The notes: generated from the letters alone by a model not told the origin. Positions 34,107-45,279 are shown, numbered from the stretch's first letter. The stretch: DNA of 64,000 bases from Asterias amurensis (GCF_032118995.1 NC_092665.1:4810001-4874000); one strand, 5' to 3'. A program made the numbers and translations.

Positions 34107-34395
34107 ACAGTTATCGATTCACTATTATCGACTTACCAATATTGATTTTCCATCGTCGTTTCAATATTATCTTTTCCCATTATCGATTCTCCATTACTGA
34201 TTCACAGTTATCTTTTTACGACTATCGGTTCACCATTATTGATCCACAAATATTATCGAATCAACATTATCGATTCACCAACATCGAATAGTGGTTATTG
34301 ATTTACAAATATCGACTCACCAATATCGACTAGTAATTATCGATCAACCAATTTTGATTCACCCTTATCAATTCAGCATTATTGATTTCAGTAGC
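34107..34395 (+). repeat. Degenerate 15-bp tandem repeat (ATTATCGATTCACCA)
   Basis: About 18 diverged units of a 15-bp motif rich in ATCGATTCACC. A 65-codon frame reads through with repeated YRFTIID-like peptides, explained by the period being divisible by three. Confidence 0.8.
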
Positions 34396-34493
34396 TCGGT
34401 TTCTATGGAATCTGGATGGGATCAGAAGCTGTTAAAGCAAAATGGTGCAATAGTCATCGATAATTGGGTTTAAGTTTGATCAAGTTTACATAC

Positions 34494-34605
34494 CAATGAG
34501 ATTTCGTCCATCATTTCTAGATCCAGCTTTAGAAGAGTCTTCAGGATACTCTGGGTCGGCAGCTTCTCTCGGTAACATTTTCATCCTTTCCCCACCCATT
34601 ATAAC
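34494..34605 (-). CDS. Alkaline phosphatase exon encoding VIMGGERMKML
   Basis: Acceptor TGCCAG, donor GTATGT. It reads VIMGGERMKML and DPEYPEDSSKAGSRNDGRNL, matching VIMGGGRKYM-DPEYP-G-R-DG-NL of animal enzymes. In phase with both neighbours. The third Gly of the usual GGG is Glu. Confidence 0.92.
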
Positions 34606-35000
34606 CTGGCATAGATTAATGAAGAATTAGTATAAACATGACCGTACCATGAAGTTGGTGGTCGGCATGCAGCAATGACTAGCAGGTAGGGTATTCAAGG
34701 AAGCTGCTTTGGAAGTGCTGCTAGGAAGTTTGAAATAATGACATTTGCCAGCCTTTCATTATGTGAGCACGCTTTAAAAAAAATGCTAAAAAATGATTAA
34801 CTGTTTAAATTGATTAACTGTTTAAATTGATTAACTATCAAATGCTTCCAGCTACCTGTTTCATTGCCGGTCAGTTTGTGAGATACTCTGATTCAAAAAC
34901 CAAAATAACCCATGATATTGGTGAGGGTATCGAATAATCAAACGGTACATTCAGAATAGTGAACGCAAACACTGGTTTGTGTCAATGTTGCAGATTGTAC

Positions 35001-35176
35001 CTGTGTATCCTGTCCGAGTGTTATGAGTTGCTGAGTGATGTCAATGCAACCGATGTCAGTTTCCTTCTGCGGTATATCAGAGTCACACTCCCAGTCTTGA
35101 TGGGGCGAATGTGCGTAAAGTGCGGCAGGGGTAGCGTGTGTCACACGGGCAGTGCTGACGAATCCCGTTGCCTTGC
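35001..35176 (-). CDS. Alkaline phosphatase exon encoding KATGFVSTARVTHATPAA
   Basis: Acceptor CTAAAG, donor GTACAA. It reads KATGFVSTARVTHATPAALY then AHSPHQDWECDSDIP and DIGCIDITQQLIT. The TRVTHATPAA-YAHS block is a hallmark of the family and includes magnesium-site residues (His, Thr). The exon is intact. Confidence 0.9.
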
Positions 35177-35328
35177 CTTTAGAAAGCACACAAAGCAACG
35201 AAAACCTAATGCATTAGCATTTATTAGCTATATATTCGATCGATACAATTTCAATAACACAATATTAAAATTATTACAAAACACTTGACAACAAATCAAT
35301 GAAAGTAAACCATACTTATTATACACTC

Positions 35329-35499
35329 ATTGACTGGCAATGAGGTAATTGTACGTCTACCCCCGAGGGACTTTGAGTGACCAGAAGAGGGACCTATTTC
35401 CCGAGGATGAAGCCTAGGGAAATAGGCCCCTCTTCTGGTCACTAACAGGCCCGAGGGGGGAATAGACGTACACTAGTTACCGAATTGTGCCAGTCAATA
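35329..35499. mobile_element. Foldback MITE, ends TTGACTGGCA
   Basis: Nearly the whole 170 bp pairs with itself: GTACGTCTACCCCCGAGGG, TGACCAGAAGAGGG and CCTATTTCCC on the left return as complements on the right, with a short loop. TTGACTGGCA and TGCCAGTCAA form the tips. No coding content. Lies in an alkaline phosphatase intron. Confidence 0.8.
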
Positions 35500-35774
35500 T
35501 TGTGTACTATTATACAGCTCGGTCTTTAATGTGAAATAAGAACAACACGTGGAAAAGAAAGGAAGTTTTGTAGTTGCTGTTCACGGTTCAAGTCAAGAGA
35601 GGGCGCTGTAACCGGGCACTATTTTCAAAGAACTAGTTCCCGCAAAACACATGCGCCCGATCACTAGACTAAGCTCATCCCACGAGACCGTGTTTCAGCC
35701 AACCAGAATACAGAAAAAGCAATAGGTGTGTTATAAAAGACTATATGAATATGTTGACGTTCTTTTAAACTTAC

Positions 35775-35898
35775 CAGACTTTTGAGCAGATAAAAAATTA
35801 TCATAACAGACTCCACATTAGCATTGAGACTAGATTTACAATCTCCTTTAATAGCAGAATCGTCTAGCCCTATCACTGCTGTCTTGGTTTTAACACCA
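35775..35898 (-). CDS. Alkaline phosphatase exon encoding GVKTKTAVIGLDD
   Basis: Acceptor TTTTAG, donor GTAAGT. It reads GVKTKTAVIGLDDSAIKGDC and then SSLNANVESVM. After a T-run near 35792-35797 the frame is off by one: only the adjacent frame gives LSAQKSG that joins properly to exon 5. A preceding exon must supply two bases and the DSAGTATAYLC region; it was not found. Confidence 0.85.
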
Positions 35899-35999
35899 CT
35901 AAAATAAGCAGGATGAAAGAGTGCAGGAAATATTCTCAGACTAAAATGCTCTGTATGTTTGACCACGTGGGGCGCACTCAATATCAGCCAACCCCCCCC

Positions 36000-36160
36000 C
36001 CCCCCTCCCAGTGCCCTGCTTGTGGAGTGGGTCACTTGGGGTGATCTGAGGTGCATGCCGACACCACGAGAGGGTGAGTGTGTTCGTTCGATTAGCTCTT
36101 GTCAGGGGTTCACCCGAGTGAGCACCACGGGGTCGACCCAGGGAAGCTTATCGGGCACAC
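36000..36160. mobile_element. Fragment of the TGCGTTCG MITE family
   Basis: Shares CCAGTGCCCTGCTTGTGGAG, CACCACGAGAGGG and GGGGTCGACCCAGGGAAGCT with the copies at 54692-54946 and 59160-59522. It begins at a C-run (about 35988-36004). Confidence 0.6.
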
Positions 36161-36375
36161 CCACTATTTGTATCACTTCTGGGCACTGTTTCCCCGGTCA
36201 GGTTCTTGCTTTTCAGAACCAGTGATTTCATTGGATAAACGTGCAGTGACGTAATCATTCTGTTTCCGTGTTTTGATTGGTCCGAGGTGATATTTGGCAT
36301 TTGTACTAGCGGTCATCTGCATATGAATCTAGGTGAAAGGTGAAGATGGACAAGGATTGACCTACGCTAGAGGCC

Positions 36376-36498
36376 ACTCTCTGGCGTTATCATTCACGAG
36401 CCTCGAAGTGTGACGTCAGATGTTCAGGCTATAGGGATATACTAGCCTGAACATCTGACGTCACACTTCGAGGCTCGTGAATAATAACGCCAGAGAGT
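36376..36498. repeat. Near-perfect hairpin with 56-bp arms
   Basis: Arms 36376-36431 and 36443-36498 differ at one base and enclose an 11-base loop. The arm contains GCCTGAACATCTGACGTCAC and CTTCGAGGCTCGTGAATAA, the sequence that also flanks other TGCGTTCG MITE copies (54951-54990, 59530-59568). Confidence 0.9.
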
Positions 36499-37232
36499 AA
36501 CCTCTCGCCTCTGGGTCAATCCCCGTCACCAATCCCCGTCTATCCCCGTCTCCGATCCCCGTCAATCCCGTCCCACGATTCGTCCTGTACAGTTTTGATC
36601 AATGTTCTGCCACTTGTTGCGCCGTTAATGTTGCTTGAGAGACGGGTTGTAATGGCTCCTTTATTGTCCTTGGTTTATATGATTGTAATGTGGTGGCTAT
36701 GTTTTCCAGTCTTTAATATAAACCCCGTGATACAAATATGTTTGATAGCGCCCTCATTCGGTCAAAAGTACGGCGCATTTCTGTTTGAATGTCAAAATCA
36801 AAGTACAGGACTGCGTATTGGCGGTCGTACCAATAGATGTTTCAGTCATTGTCCAGTGATTATCCAATGTCCAATTCAACCGCTAAAAACTCACCCATGG
36901 CTGGCTTAAAGTCAGCGCGAGAATAATCTGCAGTAATTATGCAAAATGACACTCCCACAATATACTTGCATTGGTGCAAAATAATTCTCTTAAAAACGCC
37001 ACAACCGGCAACTTTCCGCACAATAGTTAAACAATATTATTGTAATCATAAATAACATTTGTTTTACTTTACCGTGACATGACTTGGCTTGTTTCGATGC
37101 GGTACCATTATGAGAGTGTGGGCTTCGACGAGCGCAATTTGTTAGCATGAACATTGCACGATTACTAGTGAGTTACTCCTGCATTGCAGTTTAAAAAGTA
37201 GTTAGTAAGGGCGTTTCATGTATATAAACCAG

Positions 37233-37363
37233 TGGGTGGATTTCACAAGAGCTAGGACTAGTCTTATCTCGACTTAGGACGAGTGACTCGTCCTAACTTT
37301 GGACTACCCATACGTTTTTAATATCTCCTAGGACTAGTCCTAACTCTTTGTGAAATCGACCCC
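37233..37363. mobile_element. Small MITE, ends GGTGGATTTCACA / TGTGAAATCGACC
   Basis: About 130 bp with inverted ends continuing through GAGCTAGGACTAGTC and GGACTAGTCCTAACTC. A family of this look is common in marine invertebrate genomes. It lies just downstream of exon 2 of the phosphatase. Confidence 0.7.
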
Positions 37364-37457
37364 AGGCCTGCTTTAAGTGGGAGGTTTTTTAAACGGTGAA
37401 GATCTCCTGCAGTAGTTGTTTCAGTGTGTAGGTACGAGACGTAATAATTATTGTTAC

Positions 37458-37686
37458 CTTTGACAAAGCTACACTAGGGAACTTATCCCATTCGAGGTCT
37501 GTTTCTTCCCCGTTATCTCCTTCCAGTTGCCCCTTGAGAATCCTCGCAGCCGTCACTGTTGTTATACCCATCCCATATCCGACGAAAACAAAAACACATT
37601 CTTAGCTTTATTCGTGCTGAGTGTTTGCTCTCTGGTAATGACTTTCTGCAAACTGTCGTAAGCCAGGTCATTCCAGTACTTCGCAC
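37458..37686 (-). CDS. Alkaline phosphatase exon 2 (metal-site region), frame-broken
   Basis: Acceptor TTGTAG at 37688-37687, donor GTAACA. It reads [14 protein letters not shown] in the exon 1 frame, then shifts frame near 37580-37597 and continues [20 protein letters not shown] and [17 protein letters not shown]. The conserved Asp of GDGMG, a zinc and magnesium ligand in this family, is Tyr here (GGA TAT GGG). Confidence 0.85.
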
Positions 37687-38365
37687 CTACAACGATTTTA
37701 TACAAACACTTTAAACACTACTCGAAGACAATCAGAATAGTTTCGTCTTCTGAGAACTCGAAGATCATTAGTGCAATTTGTTTGGGTTTCGTGATTTAGC
37801 TTTTGCATATTTTGAAACACCTTGTAAATAGGATAAATTGGTCAAGAGTACTCTTAAAAAATTATGATTGGCAAAGAAAAACTTTCATTTATTAAATAAA
37901 ATATCCATTTATTGATTATGGGGTATTCATTTTCATTAATGACCTTTTGATCACTATACGGATATCTATATTGGCCTATTAGTTATAAACCTTATTGTTA
38001 TATTAAGACAGCGATACATGCATAGACATATACCGGGTATTTTGTTATGAGATTAAGGTGTGTTCTTTCTCGACCCTCATCTTCTGTGTTTTTCGAAAAA
38101 AAATAATCGTCTGTAATATTTGTTGTGTTCGTACGTCGTTAAACTATCAATAAAAGACAATGGAACAGGGCACATTGCGTCAAAAACTCGGGTTCTATTC
38201 ACGTGATAACAACAAGCAAAACAACAGAGCTCTCGTACAACCAGATCTCGCGTGAAACAATGTGATCACTAAGTCTGCATACATTATCATATTCAACTTT
38301 GATCCGTTGAAAAGTCAAATGGGGCTCTACTCTATTCAAGCGAGAACCATTATATGCCTACTTAC

Positions 38366-38432
38366 TTTGTGGTAGCACATTGCCTCCTGCAGTCAGCATA
38401 CAAATCCAAATTAACCATCTTAAATCCAACAT
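38366..38432 (-). CDS. Alkaline phosphatase exon 1 (signal peptide)
   Basis: ATG at 38432 opens MLDLRWLIWICMLTAGGNVL, a hydrophobic secretory signal, and the exon ends after CCACAAA with donor GTAAGT. It ends in phase 1 and joins exon 2 to make Ser-Ala-Lys-Tyr-Trp, matching the AKYWN start of mature alkaline phosphatases. Confidence 0.8.
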
Positions 38433-38439
38433 GTTGAAA

Positions 38440-39690
38440 TCAAAGTAACAAAATCAGAGGTAATGAAACAGTGTATACCGATCGTCACTGTTTGTATCCG
38501 ACTGAGGTCATAGTCAGTTTGAATTACAGACTTCATAACTATAGAACAGGAATAACTTATCATTTCATTCATTCTTTAGCTTTTGAACCTTGAAAATAAA
38601 TTATCGGTTCTTGAACTTTAATTTCATATTTCAAATGGCCATTATCTATATCGGTACTTGTACTATATCATCAACTTCACATCTGTATTGTTTAATACCA
38701 ATTAATCTACTGTGAAGTTTTACAAAAAATGGGACTCCTTCAAAGTATTGTGCCGACTTTAACTCTGCATTTTACTAAAGTGGTATACTAGGTCGGTCAA
38801 TTATATACTTTGTTTTGCTGTAACGGTTTTTCAGCATAGCTGTATGAGGAGTTGTAACAAGATTTGTTTAAAAAAAAATCACCTCGAAAAACTAATAGTT
38901 ACGAAAGCCCTCCAGAAAAAAAAAACGATGTTTAAATCTGTGATAACGGCTTGATTCGTCATAATGGATTCACCCACGCCTCCCCTCCCATCCCTACCCC
39001 CACCCCTCCCCGCGTAAATAGCGGATGGCGTATCAGCGTTACAAATCCTTAACGATTGAATGTGCATACAATCTAATTACATACACGTTTTGATGATTCC
39101 GTAATGATGGACTGTAAATTGTGATAACCGAATCAAAATATCTTGGCGTTTTTTTTTAGCACTATTCGAAATAGTTGATCCTCAATGTACTCGTTCTTAA
39201 TAAATTGTAGGCCTCTCATTTACATGCATGGAGTATTTATTAAATTACTGGGCCCTCAACTTCTTCAATGCTATTTATTTATTCAACAACCTTCTCCTGC
39301 ATTTACAAATATTTGTTTGTGCATAACAATAAGTAAAACAATGGAAAAGGGGAGTGGTACGAGGTCTTAAGCGTTTGTCTTAAATCAACAGTATCTTAGG
39401 CCCCGTTCCCACTGGGCCCCGCGTTAGTTTGGCCGTAAACAAAAGACTAAGCCGAAGGCGCACGCCGGGTCCTTCATCTACGACCACAACCCCGCCAGTT
39501 TGAAACGAATGTTCAAGACTATGACTTAGCACAATTTATTCTTACTAATATAGCATAGCCATTTTCGGTTTACATGAATAGGCCCAAAACAATTGGAATG
39601 GACTTGTGTTAAATAAATGCTGATCAAAGTTTGTATAAATCTCTCATATATGCATTTGCAACTTGTCTGTACTCTGAATGTAGCTGGGGG
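38440..39690. other. Upstream region of the phosphatase; nothing recognised
   Basis: AT-rich. No clear TATA box next to the phosphatase start, no gene signature on either strand. Short frames at 38879-39067 and 39185-39370 are unsupported. Confidence 0.4.
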
Positions 39691-39699
39691 CAAATGTGT

Positions 39700-40075
39700 G
39701 TAAACACCTTTTGTAATATTGTCAAAGACCAGTGTTCACTCTTGCCGTATCTCAACTATGCATAAAATAACAAACCTGTGAAAATTAGAGCTCAATTGAT
39801 CGTCGAAGTTGCGAGATAATAATGAAAGAAAAGAACACCCTTGTAACACGAAGTTGTGTGCTTTCAGATGCTTGATTTCGAGACCCTCAAAATCTAATTC
39901 TGAGGTCTCGAAATCAAATTCGTGAAAAATTACTTCTTTCTCGAAAACTACGTCTCTTCAGATGGAGGCGTTTCTCAAAGTCTTTCATACTGCCAACAGC
40001 TCCCCATTACTCGTTACCAAGTAAGGTTTTATGCTAATTTGAGTAATTAACCAATAGTGTACACTGCCTTTAAGC
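39700..40075 (-). mobile_element. TTAA-family MITE
   Basis: Hallmarks GAGCTCAATTGATCGTCG, GATGGAGGCGTTTCTCA and CTCCCCATTACTCG, ending AATAGTGTACACTGCCTTTAA. Left end diverged. Confidence 0.8.
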
Positions 40076-40436
40076 ACATTTTGACAATTTTGAGATTTTC
40101 AATATATGAACGAGTCCTTTATGTCAAAGATAAAGGTCCAAGATGGGGACAGAAATTTTCGGGGACAGATTTCCATGAAACACCGGCCCAAGGCGGAACC
40201 TGCCATACGTGTTTTTTAAAACAATCGAAATGACTTTAATCTCATCCAAAAGTTCATTTGATTGTTTTTGATTTTTGTGGTTTGTATTGATTGTTTTTGC
40301 TCCATTGAATATTCTTGTTTCCCAAAAGCATTTGTGGGTTTCGGTGGTAGTAGACTCTGAGAAAACAAAGAATACAATTGAAAATCAGTTTTAAAATACC
40401 CTTTAAGGGCAAAGGCAGGACACACTATCTTTCAAC

Positions 40437-40768
40437 CACTAGTGAGTCTTTCCACTTGGTGTATCTCAACATATTCTTAAAATAACAAACCCGTGAACAT
40501 TATTTTGAGCACAATTGGTCGTCGAAATTGCGAGAGAATAATGGGAAAATCACCCCCGTCGCTCAAGTTGTGTGCTTTCAGATGCCTTCAGTTTGAGATC
40601 TTAACAACTCGAGAAAATACTTCTTTCTCGAAAACTAGGTTTCTTCAGAGAGAGCCGTTTCTCACAATGTTTTATACTATTAACATCTCTCCATTGCTCA
40701 TTACCAAGTAAGTCTGTATGCTAGCAATTCTGTTGAGTAATTACCTATGGTGTCCAGTGCCGTTAATG
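40437..40768 (-). mobile_element. Diverged TTAA-family MITE inside duplication copy 1
   Basis: CTTTCCACTTGGTGTATCTC to ATGGTGTCCAGTGCCGTTAA. Also present in copy 2 at 61170-61499, so it inserted before the duplication. Confidence 0.75.
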
Positions 40769-41099
40769 TTGCTCTGTTGGTGGCGCACTCTACTATAAAT
40801 ACATTGTCATTGCATTTCGATTTCGGAAAAAAACACACTGAGTTAGTTTTAGTAAACATATACCTCAAAAGAGTGGAAGCACGAAAAAGATCCATCTGAA
40901 CATATATATTGCGTACACAGTTCTTTCTTTGATAATAAACTTGCACTTTAACTCACAATCATCAGGGAAATACATCAATTGAGCGGAAATAGAAGGAAAA
41001 CGGCCAGGAACTTCAGGAAGCAATCACACAGTGCAACCCAGTAGGGCGGATATACATGTAAAAACACCATACCATTAAAGCGTGTACAAATTGATCTCC

Positions 41100-41580
41100 A
41101 TTGGTAACATACAGCCTCATCCAAACCAGTGATAGAGTAAGTCACTGCTTTCAATCAGTGACTTTACCACATACACAATGTAGTGTAGAGTTTTACACCA
41201 TTGGTATCCATTCAACATACAGTATCATTCAAACCAATGCTAGAGTAAGTCACTGCCATAAATCAGTGACTTTACCACTTACACAATGTAGTGTAGAGTT
41301 TTACACCATAGGTATCCACTCAACATACAGTATCATTCAAACCAATGGTAGAGTAAAGTCACTGCCATAAATCAGTGACTTTAACACGGTATTGATCCAC
41401 TATTGTAACATACAGCCTTGTCCAAACCAATGGTAGAGTAAGTGACTGCAATCAATCACTGACTTTAACACGCCCGTGTCTATGATTGGCTGCTCATCGA
41501 TTGTCAATCAAACCCGAAGTAGACTGATGAGCACTTCCATGGAAATGCAGCAGTACTTAAACGCGCTGCACCGGCAGCAG
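41100..41580 (+). promoter_or_regulatory. Cassette array and TATA-like promoter, copy 1
   Basis: Four cassettes of about 107 bp each hold AAACCAATG (a CCAAT box), then AGAGTAAGTCACTGC and ATCAGTGACTT, which form a 9-bp-arm palindrome. Palindromes lie near 41135, 41243, 41350 and 41436. TACTTAAA at about 41554 is TATA-like; in copy 2 it reads TATTTAAA. The two copies stay alike here, which suggests a regulatory role. Which factor binds is unknown. Confidence 0.55.
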
Positions 41581-41584
41581 TGTT

Positions 41585-41649
41585 CATCACAACTTTGCAT
41601 CAGAAGAGAGGAACTGAGAAGGTTTGGACTACAAGAACACATCATCAAG
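41585..41649 (+). ncRNA. Candidate non-coding first exon (5' UTR) of the C1q gene
   Basis: About 30 bases after the TATA-like box, a stretch without ATG ends AACACATCATCAAG followed by donor GTAAGTG at 41650. Sequence and donor are conserved at 62462/62463. The C1q coding exon at 45865 starts directly after an acceptor (TTTTTACAG), so this is its plausible upstream exon, with a 4.2-kb intron. Joining is inferred; it is a UTR exon, not an independent ncRNA. Confidence 0.45.
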
Positions 41650-42293
41650 GTAAGTGTTCCTCATTCTACTGCCGGACTTAAGCTTTGGCTTCTAGATGCA
41701 AGTAGTGGGTTTAAGGTTAGCCTATTGCAATGTGCTTGCAGTTTTTGCTCCAAAAGGGACACCACTCGATACAGCTGATATTCTCATGCAGTTGTTAGGT
41801 CTCTTCTCTCCTAAAGCTCTGCCATCTTAATGAACTGTGGTGATACTGTGATTGTACACAAACATGTGCACCCAGTTGCATCTCCCTTTGAAACCATGCC
41901 GTAATTGCCTCAAGTTTTTTTTTCTCTCGCACTACTTGCAGGTGGTTTTGGACAAGGCATTAATACACTGGTTATCAGTGCAATGCATTGTTTAAAAGTT
42001 TGACTGAGTTCGTTTCCACTGGATTGACATTAACTGTGCTTGACGTTCTGCTCGTTTAAAACATATTGTTTAAAGATAACTATGGTAAAAAAGGATGGCG
42101 TTGCATTGTTTGACGTGACCATTGCACTATTTTATATAGAGTAATTAGGTAAACTATTTCAGATTGAACATTATACAAGATATGTACCTAGAATAAGATG
42201 TCGATGGTCTTTTGGGAACCCGAAGGGGCAACAACCGAGGCAAGACGAGTGTATCGCCTGCTCCAAAGGTTTTAAGATAATGTTTACACTTTA

Positions 42294-42321
42294 TCCTTTA
42301 ACCGTGGCAGGCCACGGTTAA
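42294..42321. repeat. 28-bp palindrome CTTTAACCGTGGC...
   Basis: CTTTAACCGTGGC is followed by its complement GCCACGGTTAAAG around a 2-base centre. It may be the joined tips of two inverted MITE ends. Confidence 0.7.
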
Positions 42322-42479
42322 AGGGACAGTTGTTCTGTATAACCAGGGCAATTGAGTACTCTTTTTTAAAGCATTATATTGCCATTTTACGAGATTACAA
42401 CAAAATTGGCAAAATTCGACCCAACTTAAACGTAATAATGGCAAACATATAAACTAAAATGATGGTACGCCTCAGCAAG

Positions 42480-42915
42480 ACACACCGTAAAAAACAAGTG
42501 TTTGGGTTCTGTAACAAATTTCGAACGCATCAAAGGGTTTAGGTTAAACACGTAACACTGTATAGGGCCCATGAGTTGTGTTGTAAAACATTGGGTTTCG
42601 TCCATTTTCTACATCAAACTTAAACACTGGTGCGATCAGCAATCGTTGATATGCTGAACACCTTTTAAACGCTTCTTATAAACACATTATTAACATAAAG
42701 TAAACGGCTGATGCGTCAAACTAAACGCACCATAGTAAAAACGAAACGCTTGACGCGTTTAGTTTGACGCATCAGCCGTTTATAAATGGGCAAAAACCAT
42801 TGCTTTCAACACAACTCATTGGCTCCATACACTGTTACGTGTTTACCCTATACACCCTTTGACGCGTTCGAAACCTGTTACAGAACCTAAAAACTTGTTT
42901 TTGTTTACAGTGCAG
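42480..42915. mobile_element. MITE with long imperfect inverted repeats
   Basis: AACAAGTGTTTGGGTTCTGT...CGAACGCATCAAAGGGT...AACACGTAACACTGTAT on the left returns inverted on the right (42795-42910). The centre contains a 27-bp-arm hairpin (AAACGGCTGATGCGTCAAAC near 42700-42785). No coding content. Confidence 0.75.
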
Positions 42916-43419
42916 TTGTTGTGCGTTTTACAAATGTCTTCATCACCCTTTAGGAAATGTGAATGTTTGTCTTTGTACCAGTTTTTTTGTTATAATGAAC
43001 AGTTTTGTGATTGAGTCGGTCAGCTAATTAATCGCCTGCAATTTGTTAGAAGCACCGTTATTGCCATGATGTATAGCTTTTTAAGCAAAAAATCTCTGTT
43101 CATACCTCCTGCAATGCGAATGCGAATATTTACAAATTTTGACGTCACAAAATCGCAACGTTTAATTCGCATCAGTTGAAATGTGTTCAATTCCTGCAAA
43201 AACAGGGATGTGGCTTAAACATTCGTATCCCATTCGCGTTCGCAGGAGGTACGAAGAGGTCTATATAATGCCGATAATTGATTGCATGCATAGCTGCGCT
43301 GAAATCATCACTTTTGAAAACAAGGTCATCTCAAAACTAAAGTATTGTCATACGAATTCTTCAAAAGTATTATCTCGACAACAGTGTCCCAGTTTTTTGG
43401 GGTCGAACAAGTCATCGGC

Positions 43420-44416
43420 CTGGGGCTAACTGGCTCACAATATGACAAAACAGGGTTACGGCAAGCAACGTCGAGCTGCGTATTGCAATTTTGAGTTTGC
43501 CGCCAATCAACGTGTTTTGCCGTCAATTGTCGCTGACGAACCCGCTAGCGACCGAAGACGGTCGAAATTATCAGTTGTGTCCGTTCAGATTTCGTTGGAG
43601 AACGCAAACCCTCATTTCCTTGACACAGACGGCCGCAATTATCAGTCGCATGACATTTCCATGCCGTGCGATTCCGCCTATTGACCCAATTCACCTGACG
43701 TCATCATCAAAATAATCTTGGAGGCGCCATTTTGGTGGTCAATGTCAACGTGTGTTGTTTAGAGAAGTGCGCTATTTGGGCGACTCTGCGTTTACACGTA
43801 AATCTATTGGCAACCAACATGGTGAGCGCGGCATTAGTCGCCGCGTGTGACGCGCGTGCAAGTGGTCAATTGTCGTTTTGAGGTCGTCACAATTTCGTTG
43901 GTAGTCGTTGTCTGATGATTGGATGATAAGAATATTGTGAAGAGTGGGAACGCCAAACTCGACTGTTATACAACCCACACACAGACGGTTTGATGTCGGC
44001 AAACGAGTCACGTCATCGTCGCCACAACCCACCTTCATCAGCCGCCGTTCCTTGCCGCCACCCAATCCGCCGTGTGACCCTTTTCTTGTTGTCGCTGAAG
44101 GTCGTTCCCTCCCCGTCAGCTAACAATGATTTTTCACTTTGGGCTTTTTGCCTTTACTTTGCCGCCAACGTCTTGAGATTTTCACGGTCGCCACTTTCCG
44201 TTTGGCTTTTGCCCCGCTACTATGTAAGCCAGCCTTATTAAAAGTTGGCTTACATAGTAGGGACGGACGCGACTAATTTTTGCAGCCGTCTGCGGTCTCT
44301 AGCGGATTCGTCAGCGACAATTGACGACAACACACGATGAATGGCGGCAAACTCGCAATTGCGATTCGCAGCTAAACGTAGCATGCCCCCTAATCGTCAT
44401 AGTGTGAGCCAGCCTT
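43420..44416. mobile_element. Non-autonomous TIR element, ends GCTGGCTCACA
   Basis: Left end AACTGGCTCACAATATGAC and right end complement GGCTGGCTCACACTATGACG; inner matches include GAGTTTGCCGCCA and GTCAATTGTCGCTGACGAA (43495-43545 and 44300-44380). A second hairpin (CTACTATGTAAGCCA arms) at 44216-44262 suggests a nested related element. The interior is unusually rich in C and G for this window. Short frames here are unsupported. Confidence 0.65.
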
Positions 44417-44419
44417 AAC

Positions 44420-45270
44420 AAAGGAGCAAATATAAAAACAATTGTGGTTTGTTTTGAATTAAGTTAGCTTTACTCTCGGTTCTACCCTTACTCTGTACTC
44501 ACAGTAAAATGTTTTCTAGTTCTATTTTGTGCGAAACTATTTTAAACATTGCTGGCAAAAAGGTAAATCGTGAACATTATGGATTAATAACTCAGTTGGA
44601 GAGCGCCGAAACAATATGGGTCCAAGGTTCACATTTCACTTTTGACAAAATGTCTTTGCTCAAGTCAAAATCACTTTCTTTAAGAATGAGATTCGGAATA
44701 TATTTAGTAGAAACTACGTCAAGTCGATCAACTCAATAAGTGACCACGTACAGCTTTGAGTTGATCCGTGCTGAACGATACGCCAAACTTGAACTTTACC
44801 AAGTCACCAGCCTAGACACCAAACGTCTTGAAAGGGTACGTTGATGTAGTCATGAGAGTATGTGCAAAATCGGCTGGAAACTCAAGAGTGCTGTTTTAGC
44901 TACAGCCACACATTTTTGTTCAAGTCAATATGTTGTCTGGATGGTTCCAAGTCACACCACATGATCGCCGGCAACGTATTGTGTATCATTATGTATGGGT
45001 CGAAACTGTGATGTCTCAAACTAACCTTTCAAAAGTAACACATTTGTTTATAAAGCCAACCTCCATATTTTTTCAGGCATTTCGTCTAGTATAATAAGTA
45101 TTAATTAACCAGTTTCCAGGTCCCGAGATGGCCTGTGTCACAAACGGACCATTTCGCTGCTCGGCTCAAATTACAACATACCTTTTATCGTTTGCACATG
45201 TAGAGGGGCAATCCAACGAATAATAAAAAAAATAATAACATCGAAGTATCTTCCAACAAGGTACCCAATT
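44420..45270. other. Putative C1q intron; nothing recognised
   Basis: AT-rich sequence between the TIR element and the SINE. The frame 44509-44739 has no recognisable domain. Confidence 0.4.
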
Positions 45271-45279
45271 GGCGCTGAG

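Larger units (their letters stand above)
33084..38432 (-). pseudogene. Alkaline phosphatase, 5' half, broken
   Basis: Six minus-strand exons with GT-AG borders were read: 38432-38366, 37686-37458, 35898-35775, 35176-35001, 34605-34494, 33182-33084. They give a signal peptide and then about the N-terminal half of a metazoan alkaline phosphatase, a zinc/magnesium phosphomonoesterase usually GPI-anchored or secreted and about 500 residues long. Signs of loss: the metal-ligand motif GDGMG reads GYGMG after a frame break in exon 2; the short exon for the DSA nucleophile was not found in 35900-37457; one base is missing in a T-run of exon 4; and no 3' exons were found below 33084, where a MITE, a LINE and the satellite lie. 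Exons 5 to 7 are clean and in phase, so decay may be recent, or some breaks may be sequence errors. Confidence 0.8.
40130..42060 (+). repeat. Direct duplication unit, copy 1 (C1q promoter region)
   Basis: Matches 60880-62880 in the same orientation at roughly 90 percent by eye, from GGGGACAGATTTCCATGAAA to GACGTTCTGCTCGTTTAAAA. It contains a TTAA MITE, a palindromic cassette array, a TATA-like promoter and a candidate first exon. Confidence 0.9.

Noticed and set aside
41101-41370. 89-codon frame over the cassette array
   Set aside because: Arises from repeated cassettes; the other copy does not keep the frame.
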